Assembly (NCBI GenBank): GCA_963713805.1
Contig: CAVQNF010000039.1
Span: 310,001 to 374,000 of the forward strand
Length of the DNA stretch: 64,000 nucleotides
Origin: GAS188 sp963713805
GTDB taxonomy: Bacteria > Pseudomonadota > Alphaproteobacteria > Rhizobiales > Beijerinckiaceae
Reading direction: 5' to 3'
Positions 1 to 9,077 of this stretch are shown here, piece by piece. The notes under the pieces were generated by a model that worked only from the letters and a program-made list of their open reading frames with translations, made no database searches and was not told the DNA's origin. Every line of letters begins with the position of its first letter. Position 1 is the stretch's first letter. The translations under genes were made by a program, and so were the position numbers.

Positions 1-135
1 GCCGAATATCTCTATTACAACCTCGGCCACGGCAACAATAATACCACGCTCACGCCGTTCTTGATCGGCACCAACCGTCACAATGACAGCACGGGCAACA
101 TCGTTCGCGTCGGCGTCAACTACAAATTCTGGTAA
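1..135 (+). CDS. C-terminal end of an outer-membrane beta-barrel protein (partial)
   Basis: The first 44 codons are the end of a longer gene that starts outside the window. The peptide is rich in Asn, Gly and aromatic residues and ends in alternating hydrophobic/polar residues with a terminal aromatic (VNYKFW), the usual last beta-strand and BAM recognition signal of Omp25/opacity-type porin-like proteins of Hyphomicrobiales. The stop codon TAA is followed by a strong intrinsic terminator. The family assignment rests only on this short tail, so the barrel type is inferred. Confidence 0.6.
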   Translation, partial: AEYLYYNLGHGNNNTTLTPFLIGTNRHNDSTGNIVRVGVNYKFW

Positions 136-163
136 GTCTCCTTACCCGATACCGAGACGAAGA

Positions 164-197
164 AGCCGGCGGGCCGCAAACCCGCCGGCTTTTTCTT
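164..197 (+). terminator. Rho-independent terminator after the outer-membrane protein gene
   Basis: A perfect 10-bp GC-rich inverted repeat (164-173 with 181-190) with a 7-nt loop is followed by a T-rich run (TTTTTCTTT). It lies 28 nt after the stop codon of the upstream partial gene, which is what an intrinsic terminator for that gene should look like. Confidence 0.85.
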
Positions 198-240
198 TAT
201 GCTGACGAGCCGATCGGCGCTCGGCGGCACAACCCCCCAC

Positions 241-1572
241 TCAAATGGGCGGCGTGTCGTTTGCCGCGAAAACCTCACCGGAAAAATAGAGCGAGCCGGC
301 GAGCAGGATGCGCGGGGGCACGTCCCAGGCCCGGGCAGCGATCCTTTGCAGCGCCGCCTCGATGCTCGGCGCCTCCTCGGCCTTCAACCCCGCCTCGCGC
401 GCGAACTCCACGACTTCGCGCGCCGGGCGCCCGGCGGTGCTCGCGGCCATCGACACCGCCAGAAGCTCGGATACGAGGCCGTGAAAAGGCCGCAGGAAGC
501 CGGCGGTGTCCTTGGTCGACAGCATGGCGGCGATCATCACGAGCGGGCGCGGCGAATGGTGCTCGAGATCCCCCATGGCGGCGGCGAGAACGCGCCCGCC
601 GTCGGGGTTGTGGCCCCCGTCGAGCCAGAGCTCGGCGCCAGGCGGGATCAGGGTCACGAGCTTGCCCCGCGTCAGCCGCTGAAGCCGCGCCGGCCATTCG
701 GCCGAGAGCAGGCCCCGTTCGAACTCGCCGGCGCCGAGCGGGGCGAGCTTCGCGGTTCGAAGCGTCGCGATCGCGGTCGCGGCATTGACATGCTGATGGC
801 GGCCGGCGAGGCGCGGCAACGGCAGATCGAGGAGCCCTTCTTCGTCCTCGAAGACGAGCCGCCCGTTCTCCTCGCGCACGTGGAAATTCTCACGGCCCAG
901 CACGAGCTTCGACGCGCTCCTTTCCGCCTCGCGGCGCAGCACGGTCTCGGCCTCCGGATAATCCTGGGGCGCGACGATGGCGGGCGCGCCGCGCTTGAAG
1001 ATGCCGGCCTTCTCGCGAGCGATCTCGGCGAGCGTCGACCCGAGCCATTCCTGATGATCGAGGCCGATCGGCGTGATGACGGTCGCGACCGGCGAGCGCA
1101 CGACATTCGTGGCGTCGCCGCGTCCGCCGACCCCGACCTCGAGAAGCGTCGCGTCGGCCGGATGTCGCGCGAACAGCAGGAAGGTCGCCGCCATCGTGAT
1201 CTCGAAGAAGCTGATCTCGCCGCCCGCATTGACGCGCTCGCAGCGCTCGAGGGCCTCGATAAGCTCGTCTTCGCCCACGAGCTCTCCGGGCGCGCCCTTG
1301 CGCCCGAGTCTCATCACGTTCATGGAAGCGCACGAGATGCGGGCGAGGTGTGAACATGCACGGCATAGGCCGGCGGCCTCGAGCGTCGCTCGCATGAAAG
1401 CCACGGTCGAGCCCTTGCCGTTCGTGCCTCCGACATGGATGACCGGGGGCAGGCGCAGATGCGGATCGCCGAGCGCGGACAGCAGACGCTCGAGCCGCCC
1501 GAGCGACAGGTCCATCTTGCGCGCATGCAGATCGAGCAGACGCTGCAGCACGACATCTGAGGATTGCTTCAT
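241..1572 (-). CDS. folC: Bifunctional folylpolyglutamate/dihydrofolate synthase
   Basis: Mur-ligase family enzyme that adds glutamate to folates in the cytoplasm. The ATP-binding loop GGTNGKGST is near residues 48-56, followed by the Mur-ligase core and a C-terminal domain containing DGGHNPDG. Length (443 aa) is normal and it is the last gene of the trpFBA-accD-folC run. Oddity: residues about 68-86 do not match the family. The expected stretch (AVHVHTSP then HLVRFHER) is encoded there, but in the other two frames. This needs three single-base insertions (near 1369, 1348 and 1332) that cancel out, so the frame stays open while a conserved substrate-binding segment is scrambled. I read this as assembly error; a functional gene is likely. 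Confidence 0.88.
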   Translation of the reverse strand: MKQSSDVVLQRLLDLHARKMDLSLGRLERLLSALGDPHLRLPPVIHVGGTNGKGSTVAFMRATLEAAGLCRACSHLARISCASMNVMRLGRKGAPGELVGEDELIEALERCERVNAGGEISFFEITMAATFLLFARHPADATLLEVGVGGRGDATNVVRSPVATVITPIGLDHQEWLGSTLAEIAREKAGIFKRGAPAIVAPQDYPEAETVLRREAERSASKLVLGRENFHVREENGRLVFEDEEGLLDLPLPRLAGRHQHVNAATAIATLRTAKLAPLGAGEFERGLLSAEWPARLQRLTRGKLVTLIPPGAELWLDGGHNPDGGRVLAAAMGDLEHHSPRPLVMIAAMLSTKDTAGFLRPFHGLVSELLAVSMAASTAGRPAREVVEFAREAGLKAEEAPSIEAALQRIAARAWDVPPRILLAGSLYFSGEVFAANDTPPI

Positions 1573-1710
1573 GACGCTCTGGCCGGTTCCGTCTCACTCG
1601 AGCCTCGGAATGCAACTGGAATAGCGCGCTGGCGCGGCTTCGCAAGTCGCGAGGCGCCATGCTCGCCGCGGTGAATCACAAGGGACGGTCGCTCGAGGCC
1701 GTGGCTGGCG

Positions 1711-2626
1711 CTATTCGGCGACGTTCGCCAGCGCCTGCTCCTCCCCGATGGGCGCGCTCGCAAGCTTCGGCGCGTGCATGAGCAGGCGGCAAAGACGCGC
1801 CAAGCGTCGTGCGCATCTCGGCGCGCGGCACGACCATGTCGACCATGCCGTGCCGCTTGAGATATTCGGCCTTCTGAAAGCCATCGGGAAGCTTCTCGCG
1901 GATGGTCTGCTCGATGACGCGCGGGCCGGCAAAGCCGATGAGCGCGCCGGGCTCGGCGACATGCACGTCGCCGAGCATCGCGTAGGAGGCGGTGACGCCG
2001 CCGGTCGTCGGGTCGGTCAGCACCACGATATAGGGCAGCTTCGCCTCGCGCAGCTTGCGGACGGCGATCGTGGTGCGCGGCATCTGCATGAGCGACAGGA
2101 TACCCTCATGCATGCGCATTCCACCGCCGCTCGCGAACAGGATCAGCGGCGTCCGGCGCGAAACCGCGGCGTCGACCGCTGTGATGATCGCCTCGCCGGC
2201 CGCCATGCCGAGCGAGCCGCCCATGAAGTGGAAATCCTGGACGGCGACCGTGACCGGCATGCTCTCGAGCGTGCCGCACACCACTTTGATCGCGTCCTGA
2301 AGGCCGGTCTTCGCCTTCGCCTCCTTGAGGCGATCGGAGTAGCGCTTCTCGTCGCGGAAACGCAGCGGATCGAGCGGCACCTCCGGCAGCGGAACATCTT
2401 CTTGCGAGCCCGGATCGAGCGTGATCGACAGGCGCTGCACGGCGGTGATGCGCATGTGATGGTTCGAGCCGGGAATCACCCAAAGATTGGCTTCGACGTC
2501 CTTATGGAAGACCAGCTGGCCCGTCTCCGGGCATTTGATCCACAGATTCTCCGAGGTTTCCCGCCGCAGAAGGCTGCGGATTTTCGGGCGCACCACAGTG
2601 GTGATCCAGTTCATCGGCGTATCCAT
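1711..2626 (-). CDS. accD: Acetyl-CoA carboxylase carboxyltransferase subunit beta, with a frameshift near the 3' end
   Basis: Beta subunit of the carboxyltransferase that makes malonyl-CoA for fatty-acid synthesis. The N-terminus (MNWITTVVRPKIRSLLRR), the crotonase-fold core (MGGSLGMAAGEAI, LFASGGGMRMHEG) and DPTTGGVTASYAMLGD are all typical. Only one cysteine (IKCPETG) remains at the place of the four-Cys zinc ribbon of E. coli AccD; to my knowledge this reduction is common in Hyphomicrobiales. Around 1800 an extra G moves the end of the protein (LARLCRLLMHAPKL, ending NVAE at 1711) into another frame. Repaired length is about 305 aa, normal for the family. Lies between trpA and folC as in related genomes. 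Confidence 0.9.
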
Positions 2627-2740
2627 CGGATCATTCCGACCTCCATCGCGCGAGGACCTTAGATGGGGCGAAACCGAATGTCATGCAACCGCGCTCGCGG
2701 GGGCGAAAGCTCGTCCGTTGCTTTGCCCGATCGGCGAAGC

Positions 2741-3576
2741 TCAGGCGGCCTTGCGCACGCGAGCCACGCCCTTCGCCAAGGCGCGCACCAGGTCGAGGAC
2801 CGCGCGGCGCGTGCCCGAGGTGGCGCGGCCTTCGCCGTCGAGCGAGGCGCGCAGGGCCTCGACGAGCGACGACCCGACCACGACCGCGTCGGCGCCTTCG
2901 GCGATGGCCGCGGCATGCTCGGGCGTCTTCACGCCGAAGCCGACCGCGACCGGAAGCTTCGTGTGGCGCTTGAGGCGCGACACCGCCGCCGCGACGGCGC
3001 CGAAATCGGGCGTCGCCGCGCCGGTGATGCCGGTGATCGACACGTAGTAGACGAAGCCCGTGGTGTTGCCGCAGCACCTTCGGCAGCCGCTCGTCATCGG
3101 TGGTCGGCGTGGCGAGCCGGATGAAGGCAAGCCCGGCCTTCAGCGCCGGAAGGCAGAGTTCCTCATCCTCTTCCGGCGGCAGATCGACGACGATGAGCCC
3201 GTCGACGCCGACCGTCTTGGCATCGGCAAGGAAACGCGCGACGCCATGAATGTAGATCGGATTGTAATAGCCCATCAGGATGATCGGGGTATCACGATCC
3301 TGTTCGCGAAAGGCGCGCACGAGCTCGAGCGTCTTCGTCAGCGTCTCGCCGGCCTTGAGCGCGCGCAATCCCGAAGCCTGGATGGCGGGACCATCCGCCA
3401 TCGGATCCGTGAACGGCATGCCGAGCTCGATGATGTCGGCGCCCGCCTCGGGCAAGGCCTCGAGGATGGACAGCGAGGTTGCACGATCGGGGTCACCCGC
3501 GGTCACGAAGGTGACGAGCGCCGCGCGATTTTGCGCGCGGCACCGATCGAACCGAGCGGAGAGGCGGGCCGGTCAT
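2741..3576 (-). CDS. trpA: Tryptophan synthase alpha chain, split by two frameshifts
   Basis: Cleaves indole-glycerol phosphate to indole, which is channelled to TrpB. The family signatures VTAGDPD, GADIIELGMPFTDPMADGP and YYNPIYIHG lie in one frame. The second half (YVSITGITGA, VGFGVKTPEHA, ending VRKAA at 2741) lies in another, so a shift is needed near 3060. A second shift near 3555 is needed to join the ATG at 3576 to ARFDRC..ALVTFVTAG. That ATG overlaps the trpB stop (ATGA), which supports both the start and translational coupling. Repaired length is about 278 aa, normal. Both shifts are probably assembly errors. Confidence 0.88.
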
Positions 3577-4796
3577 GACGCGTGCTTCTCCAGCATCTCG
3601 GCCACCTGCGGCACATCCTTGTCGCCGCGGCCGGAGAGGTTGACGACCATGAGGTGATCGCGTGGCAGCTTCGGCGCGAGCTCGGCGACCCGCGCCAGCG
3701 CATGCGCCGGCTCGAGCGCCGGTATGATGCCTTCGAGCCTCGAAAGAAGCTGGAAGGCCTCGAGCGCCTCGGCATCCGTCGCCGAGAGATAGGTGACCCG
3801 CCCGGCCTCGTGCAGCCAGGCGTGCTCGGGCCCGATGCCGGGATAGTCGAGTCCCGCCGAGATCGAATGGGCTTCGGTGATCTGGCCGTCCGCGTCCATC
3901 AGGAGATAGGTGCGGTTGCCGTGCAGGACGCCGGGCCGGCCGCCGGTGAGCGAGGCCGCATGCAGCCCGCTCGAGATGCCATGGCCTGCCGCCTCGACGC
4001 CGTAGATCGCGACCTCCGGCTCGTCGAGAAAGGGGTGGAAGAGGCCCATGGCGTTCGAGCCGCCGCCGATGCAGGCGATGAGCGAATCGGGCAGCCGGCC
4101 CTCCGCCTCCCGCATCTGCCCGCGCACCTCCTCGCCGATGACGCATTGGAAATCGCGCACCATCATCGGATAGGGGTGAGGCCCCGCCACCGTGCCGATG
4201 CAATAGAAGGTGTCGGCGACATTCGTCACCCAATCGCGCAGGGCCTCGTTGAGCGCGTCCTTCAAAGTCCTCGAACCCGATTGCACGGGCACGACCTCGG
4301 CGCCCAGCATGTTCATGCGGATCACATTGGGCTTTTGCCGCTCGATATCGACGGCGCCCATGTAGACGACGCATTTCAGGCCGAAGCGGGCACATAAGGT
4401 CGCGGTCGCGACGCCGTGCTGGCCAGCTCCGGTCTCGGCGATGATGCGCGACTTGCCCATGCGCCGCGCGAGCAGGATCTGGCCGAGCACGTTGTTCACC
4501 TTGTGGGAACCCGTGTGGTTCAGCTCTTCGCGTTTCAGGTAGATTTTCGCTCCGCCGAGATGCGCACTGAGCCGTTCGGCGAAATAGAGCGGGCTCGGAC
4601 GACCGACGTAATCCTTCAGGAACGCGTCCATCTCGGCGCGAAAGCGCGGATCGGATTTGGCCTGCGCGTAGGCACGCTCGAGCTCGAGCACGAGCGGCAT
4701 CAAGGTCTCGGCGACGAAACGTCCGCCGAAAAGGCCGAAGCGGCCGCGCTCGTCGGGGCCCGAGCGAAACGAATTCGGTTTGGACGCGAGGGTCAA
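3573..4796 (-). CDS. trpB: Tryptophan synthase beta chain
   Basis: PLP enzyme that condenses indole with serine to give tryptophan. The PLP lysine is K99 in HTGSHKVNN; GAGQHGVA and the phosphate-binding loop GGGSNAMG are intact, and the 407-aa length is standard. The start appears to be TTG at 4796, with an AGGAG ribosome-binding site about 7 nt upstream. The stop overlaps the trpA start by ATGA, and trpF ends 21 nt upstream, so trpF-trpB-trpA are co-transcribed. No frame problem is visible. Confidence 0.97.
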   Translation of the reverse strand: MTLASKPNSFRSGPDERGRFGLFGGRFVAETLMPLVLELERAYAQAKSDPRFRAEMDAFLKDYVGRPSPLYFAERLSAHLGGAKIYLKREELNHTGSHKVNNVLGQILLARRMGKSRIIAETGAGQHGVATATLCARFGLKCVVYMGAVDIERQKPNVIRMNMLGAEVVPVQSGSRTLKDALNEALRDWVTNVADTFYCIGTVAGPHPYPMMVRDFQCVIGEEVRGQMREAEGRLPDSLIACIGGGSNAMGLFHPFLDEPEVAIYGVEAAGHGISSGLHAASLTGGRPGVLHGNRTYLLMDADGQITEAHSISAGLDYPGIGPEHAWLHEAGRVTYLSATDAEALEAFQLLSRLEGIIPALEPAHALARVAELAPKLPRDHLMVVNLSGRGDKDVPQVAEMLEKHAS

Positions 4797-4817
4797 CTCG
4801 GCTCTCCTGCGTTGGCC

Positions 4818-5462
4818 TCAACCGGCAGCCGCGCGCGCTGCGCGGATGAAGGCTGCGATCATCGCCTCGTCCTTTATGCCGGGCGCGCGCTCGACGCCAG
4901 AAGAGACGTCGACGCCTGCCGGCCGCGCGACCCTGATCGCTTCGCCGACATTGCCCGCCTCGAGCCCGCCCGACAACATGATCGGCGCCTCGCCGGCAAA
5001 GCCCTCGAGCATGCGCCAATCGAAGGGGAGGCCGTTTCCGCCCGGCAAGTCGGCATCGGGCGGCGCCTTGGCGTCGAGGAGGAAACGGTCCGCCATCGGA
5101 TAAGCCCGCATCGCATCGAGATCGCCGCGGCAAGCCACTCCGACCGCCTTCATCAGCGGCACGCCGAATTTGGAGCGCAATTTTGCGAGCCGTTCCGGCG
5201 GCTCGTTGCCGTGAAGCTGGAGCATATCGGGGCGTAGCGCGGCGATGATGTCGGCGAGCACCTCCTCGCGCGCATCGACGGTCAGCGCCACGATCGCGGC
5301 GCGTCCACGCGCGAGCTTCCCGAGCGTCGCTGCCTTCGCAAGGGAAACATGTCGCGGGCTCTTGGCGAAGAAGACGAAGCCGACCATGTCGGCACCCGCC
5401 TCGATCGCCGCTTCGACCGCAGCTTGCGTCGAAAGCCCGCAGATTTTCACGAGAAACGACAT
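4818..5462 (-). CDS. trpF: Phosphoribosylanthranilate isomerase
   Basis: Isomerises phosphoribosylanthranilate in tryptophan synthesis. The beta/alpha-barrel start KICGLS with its catalytic Cys, GADMVGFVFFAKSPRHVS, LQLHGNE and the C-terminal LSGGLEAGNVGEAI/GVDVSSGVE phosphate-binding elements are all present in 214 aa. The ATG at 5462 is chosen because the family starts right before the catalytic Cys strand; the open frame runs much further upstream, but that extension is antisense to the transporter gene. First gene of the trp-accD-folC operon. Confidence 0.95.
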   Translation of the reverse strand: MSFLVKICGLSTQAAVEAAIEAGADMVGFVFFAKSPRHVSLAKAATLGKLARGRAAIVALTVDAREEVLADIIAALRPDMLQLHGNEPPERLAKLRSKFGVPLMKAVGVACRGDLDAMRAYPMADRFLLDAKAPPDADLPGGNGLPFDWRMLEGFAGEAPIMLSGGLEAGNVGEAIRVARPAGVDVSSGVERAPGIKDEAMIAAFIRAARAAAG

Positions 5463-5714
5463 GTTCGGCTCGAAATCGAAGAGACCTTCCTGATGGCCAT
5501 CACGGCCGCAGCTATGCTTACCACAGGCCCACCCCCCGATCGAACTTTCTTCTCCGCGCCGGCCTGCCTGGCAACCCGAGTTCCGCTCTCCGACGAATTG
5601 ATGAGGCGCCAGTGATGGACTCGCTGGGCGCCGAGCGACTAACTTCCGGAAAATGCCTGAAAAGCGCCGCAATTCGCAATCGCGGCAACAGAGGAAATCA
5701 AGGAGAGGTATATC

Positions 5715-7401
5715 ATGAGCGTCACCGCCATGACTCCGGGCTCTGACATGCGGGTTCGCCCGATGACGCCCGCCGAGAAGAAGGTGATTTTTGCCTCTTC
5801 GCTCGGCACGGTCTTCGAATGGTACGATTTCTATCTCTACGGCACGCTCGCCGCCTTCATCGGTGCCCAGTTCTTCAGCCCCCTGAGCGTCACCGGCAAG
5901 ACCTTGGCGGCGCTGCTCGCCTTCGCGGCCGGCTTCCTCGTCCGCCCGCTCGGCGCTCTCGTCTTCGGCCCGCTCGGCGATCTCGTCGGGCGCAAATACA
6001 CCTTCCTGATCACCATCGTGATCATGGGCCTGTCGACCTTCCTGGTCGGCGTGCTGCCGAGCTATGAGCAGATCGGCGTGATCGCGCCCATCATTCTCGT
6101 CGGCTTGCGCATGCTCCAGGGCCTGGCGCTGGGCGGCGAATACGGCGGAGCCGCGACTTACGTCGCCGAGCATTCCCCGCATGGGCAACGCGGCAACTAC
6201 ACCTCCTGGATCCAGACGACCGCGACGCTCGGCCTCGCGCTCTCGATCGCGGTCATTCTCATCACCCGCCTCTGGATGGGCGATGCGGCTTTTGCGTCTG
6301 GTAGGCTGGCGCATTCCCTTCATCGTCTCGGCGGTGCTGGTGGCGATCTCGGTCTGGATTCGCCTGCAATTGCAGGAGTCGCCTGCGTTCCAGCACATGA
6401 AGCAAGAGGGCACGCTGTCAAAGGCGCCGCTCTCGGAAGCGTTCGGCAGGTGGAGCAACGCGAAAGTCGCGCTCCTCGCCTTGCTCGGCGCGACGATGGG
6501 CGAAGCCGTGGTGTGGTACTGTAACCAATTCTACACGCTGTTCTTCCTCGGCAATACGCTGAAGGTCGGGCTCGTCGACGCCAACGTGATGGCCGGGATC
6601 GCGTTGGTGGTCGGTGCCGTCTTCTTCATCGTCTTTGGCAGGCTTTCGGACAGGATCGGCCGCAAGCCGATCATCCTCGCGGGCTGCCTGCTCGCCGCCT
6701 TGACCTATTTTCCGATCTTCAAGGCCATCACGCATTTCGCCAATCCGGCCCTCGAAGCGGCCATCGCGAGCGCGCCGGTCACCGTCATCGCCGATCCGGC
6801 CGAATGCTCCTTCCAGTTCAACCCGGTCGGCACCGCCACCTTCCGCACCTCCTGCGATCTCGCGAAGACGGTGCTGGCCTCGAATTCGGTCTCCTACAAG
6901 AACGAGGCCGCGCCCGCCGGCTCGATCGCCAAGATCAAGATCGGCGACAAGGAATTCTCCTCCTTCAACGGCGTCGGCATGGCGGCCGACGAGTTTGCGG
7001 CGAAGAACAAGGCGTTCGTGGGCGACGTGGTCAAGGATATCCGCGCGGTCGGCTATCCGGCGACCGCCAATCCCAACGAGATCAACCGGCCGATGGTCGT
7101 CCTCCTCCTGATCCTGCTCATGGTCTATGTCGGCATGGTCTACGGGCCGATCGCGGCGCAGCTCGTCGAGCTCTTCCCGACCCGTATCCGCTACACGGGC
7201 ATGTCGCTGCCCTATCATATCGGCAATGGCTGGTTCGGCGGCTTCCTGCCCTTCCTCGCCGCCGCCATGGTGGCGCAGTCGGGCGATATCTATTTCGGCC
7301 TCTGGTATCCGATCGTGATCGCGCTCATCTGCTTCGTCGTCGGCCTGATCTTCCTGCCCGAGACGAAGGATCGCGACATCTTCACCTATAAGGGGGCGTG
7401 A
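5715..7401 (+). CDS. MHS-type MFS transporter with a large soluble insertion, one frameshift
   Basis: Proton-coupled inner-membrane transporter of the metabolite:H+ symporter group. The opening EWYDFYLYGTLAAFIG, GRKYTFLITIVIMG and GLALGGEYGGAATYVAEH are the group's signatures; the second half has GRLSDRIGRKPIILAG and VYGPIAAQLVELFPTRIRYTG. A roughly 110-residue soluble stretch (about 6745-7095) sits between transmembrane segments of the C-terminal half. I believe a subset of alphaproteobacterial MHS proteins carries such an insert. A single-base shift near 6290-6310 breaks the frame between MGDAAF and GWRIPFIVS. A good ribosome-binding site (AAGGAGAGG) precedes ATG 5715. Transcribed divergently from trpF; the substrate is unknown. 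Confidence 0.85.
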
Positions 7402-8207
7402 ACGGGCTTCGCTCGGCGAAGCTTGCGATGATCGCAAAAGCTGGCGCCGGCTCCGGAAGCCGGACCTCGATGATGGCGTCGCGGCAAGCGTGACGCTAAT
7501 TCGACTTCGCCCGTTCCGCCCATATGGGTGCATCATGGGCGCAAGGGTCGGGCTTTGCCCGGCCCTTGTCGTTGGGCTTGATGCAAAGCTCGAGCGTTTC
7601 CCGCCTCCGACGCCCTCCGGTTAAGAAATGCTTAATCGCGGACCCTGCCTCGATGGCGGTCCCGTTAACTTTCGGGGCGCCGCGTGAACAAAGGCGCGAC
7701 GAATCGCCATTTTCGATTCGCGCTTCGCCATCGGCCGAAAGACAAGGGGAAAGGCCTGTCAATTTTGGCGATTGCCGTGGGTGGTTAACTTTTGGTGAAA
7801 GCCGCGTCGCGCCGAACGTCCTTGCCGATGAAGGAATGGCACCGGACGGGAACGCAGGCCAAACGAATCGGCGATACCGATCAGGAACGAATGCGGCACG
7901 GAGCTTATCGAGCGCGAAGGCGATCTCCCGATCCGGTCTAACGAGAGCCCCATTTTGCCGATGTGCCGGCTCGGCTTGGGGCGGCGAAAATCAAAGCGCC
8001 TTCGGGTTCGCGCGGCGTCTTGCAGCGGGAGGAGTAACGATTGCATCCCCTTCGCGCGCCGCGCCTTCCCGCGGCGTGTCGCTTCGGGACACGCGGGGCG
8101 AGAATCCCCGGTCGCGGAGCTTCGGACCGTATGAACGGGACCGGCGGGACGTATCGGTGGAATTCCCTTACGCGTTCTGCCCCGTGACGCGGATGCCCGA
8201 CCGTCCT
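7402..8207. other. 806-bp stretch with no convincing gene
   Basis: Lies between the MFS transporter stop and the convergent DUF3108 gene. Several open frames exist on both strands, but none has family-like sequence or a supporting ribosome-binding site. The sequence has two GTTAACTTT(C/T) motifs (about 7664 and 7784) and one TTAA-N7-TTAA box. It could hold regulatory DNA or a small RNA; nothing more can be supported. Confidence 0.5.
7621..7635. promoter_or_regulatory. CtrA-like binding box (TTAA-N7-TTAA)
   Basis: The spacing and half-sites match the consensus bound by the alphaproteobacterial cell-cycle regulator CtrA exactly, with 7 nt between the two TTAA halves. Two further TTAA half-sites lie within 165 bp. 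No obvious downstream gene is driven from it, so function is uncertain and chance occurrence is possible. Confidence 0.35.
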
Positions 8208-9077
8208 TCAACGGCCCGAAAGCGCGATCGCCTTGGCCTCGGCCACGGAGGCGCCACTCCCGTCCGTCAAGGTGATGCGGGATGGGATGAGGAAATTCGA
8301 GCCGGGCGCCGGCACGAGGGCAACCGCGATCCCATAGTCGCGCAGGCTCTTCGTGAATTCGTCGCCCTCGAGGCTGTGTCCCGCGATCGGCACATAAGTC
8401 GCCGCGCAGACCAGGGCCTCACCGCTGATCGCGGCCTTCTCGGTTCCACGATAGGTCATCACGAGGTCGAAACGCCGCCGGCCGTCGTACATCCGCAGCC
8501 GTCTCTCGCAATTCGTTCGGTCGAGCCCATTCGTCCCGGCGACCGGCAAGAACATGGCGGTCAGCGGGTCGAGCACGTTCTTCTGATCGCCATCCGAAAG
8601 GGGCGCATAGGCGGGCAGCGAGCGAGGGTCGTACCCGACGCTGCTCGCGTCCTTGAACAACCCGCCCGACTTCTTCTTGAGGATGTGCACGCTCTGCAAC
8701 CGATCGCCGGAGAAGGTGAAGCTGCGCGTTTCGGCGAGCGAGCGCACGGCGTAGTCGAGCGTCGCCGAGAGCGGCGAAAGCCCGTGCGGGGACACGGCGC
8801 CCGAGGTCCGCGCCGCCGCCGGTCCGACGGAAAAGGAATGCGCCGACGGGCTCGGCCGAAACGACAAGGCGAGCTGATAGCCGGTCCCCGTCGAGCTGTA
8901 TTGCACCGTGGCGCGGCCCACATCGAGGGCGAGGAGCCCTTCGTATTTCACGTCATAAGTGACGACGATCGACGGAGAGGTCGCTCGGGCGCCGTGAGGG
9001 CCCATTGCGAGCACCAGGGCGACCGAGAAGCCGATCGCAGTGCTCGCAACCGGCAAGCGGCGGCCGAGGCGCTTCAT
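8208..9077 (-). CDS. DUF3108 family periplasmic protein (second of a tandem pair)
   Basis: 289-aa exported protein of unknown function. The N-terminus is a signal peptide (charged MKRLGRRL, hydrophobic core to about residue 32, ATS). The mature part resembles DUF3108: a beta-rich VVTYDVKYEGLLALDVGRATV start, NVLDPLTAMF in the middle, and a conserved Cys pair (NCERRLRMYDGRRRFDL, ALVCAATYVPIAGH). The ATG at 9077 overlaps the stop of the upstream paralogue (ATGA), so the two are translationally coupled. Placing DUF3108 genes divergent from rpmB is usual in Hyphomicrobiales. Confidence 0.8.
   Translation of the reverse strand: MKRLGRRLPVASTAIGFSVALVLAMGPHGARATSPSIVVTYDVKYEGLLALDVGRATVQYSSTGTGYQLALSFRPSPSAHSFSVGPAAARTSGAVSPHGLSPLSATLDYAVRSLAETRSFTFSGDRLQSVHILKKKSGGLFKDASSVGYDPRSLPAYAPLSDGDQKNVLDPLTAMFLPVAGTNGLDRTNCERRLRMYDGRRRFDLVMTYRGTEKAAISGEALVCAATYVPIAGHSLEGDEFTKSLRDYGIAVALVPAPGSNFLIPSRITLTDGSGASVAEAKAIALSGR

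Noticed and set aside
1711..2626. Programmed ribosomal frameshifting in accD and other core genes
   Set aside because: The break points share no slippery heptamer or downstream structure, and the direction and place of shifts vary from gene to gene.
4818..6458. N-terminal 330-codon extension of trpF
   Set aside because: It is antisense to the MFS transporter and has no domain; trpF starts naturally at the ATG before its catalytic Cys strand.
7600..7800. Chromosome replication origin
   Set aside because: A CtrA-like box alone is not enough; no cluster of DnaA boxes and no origin-linked genes (hemE, dnaA, parAB) are in the window.
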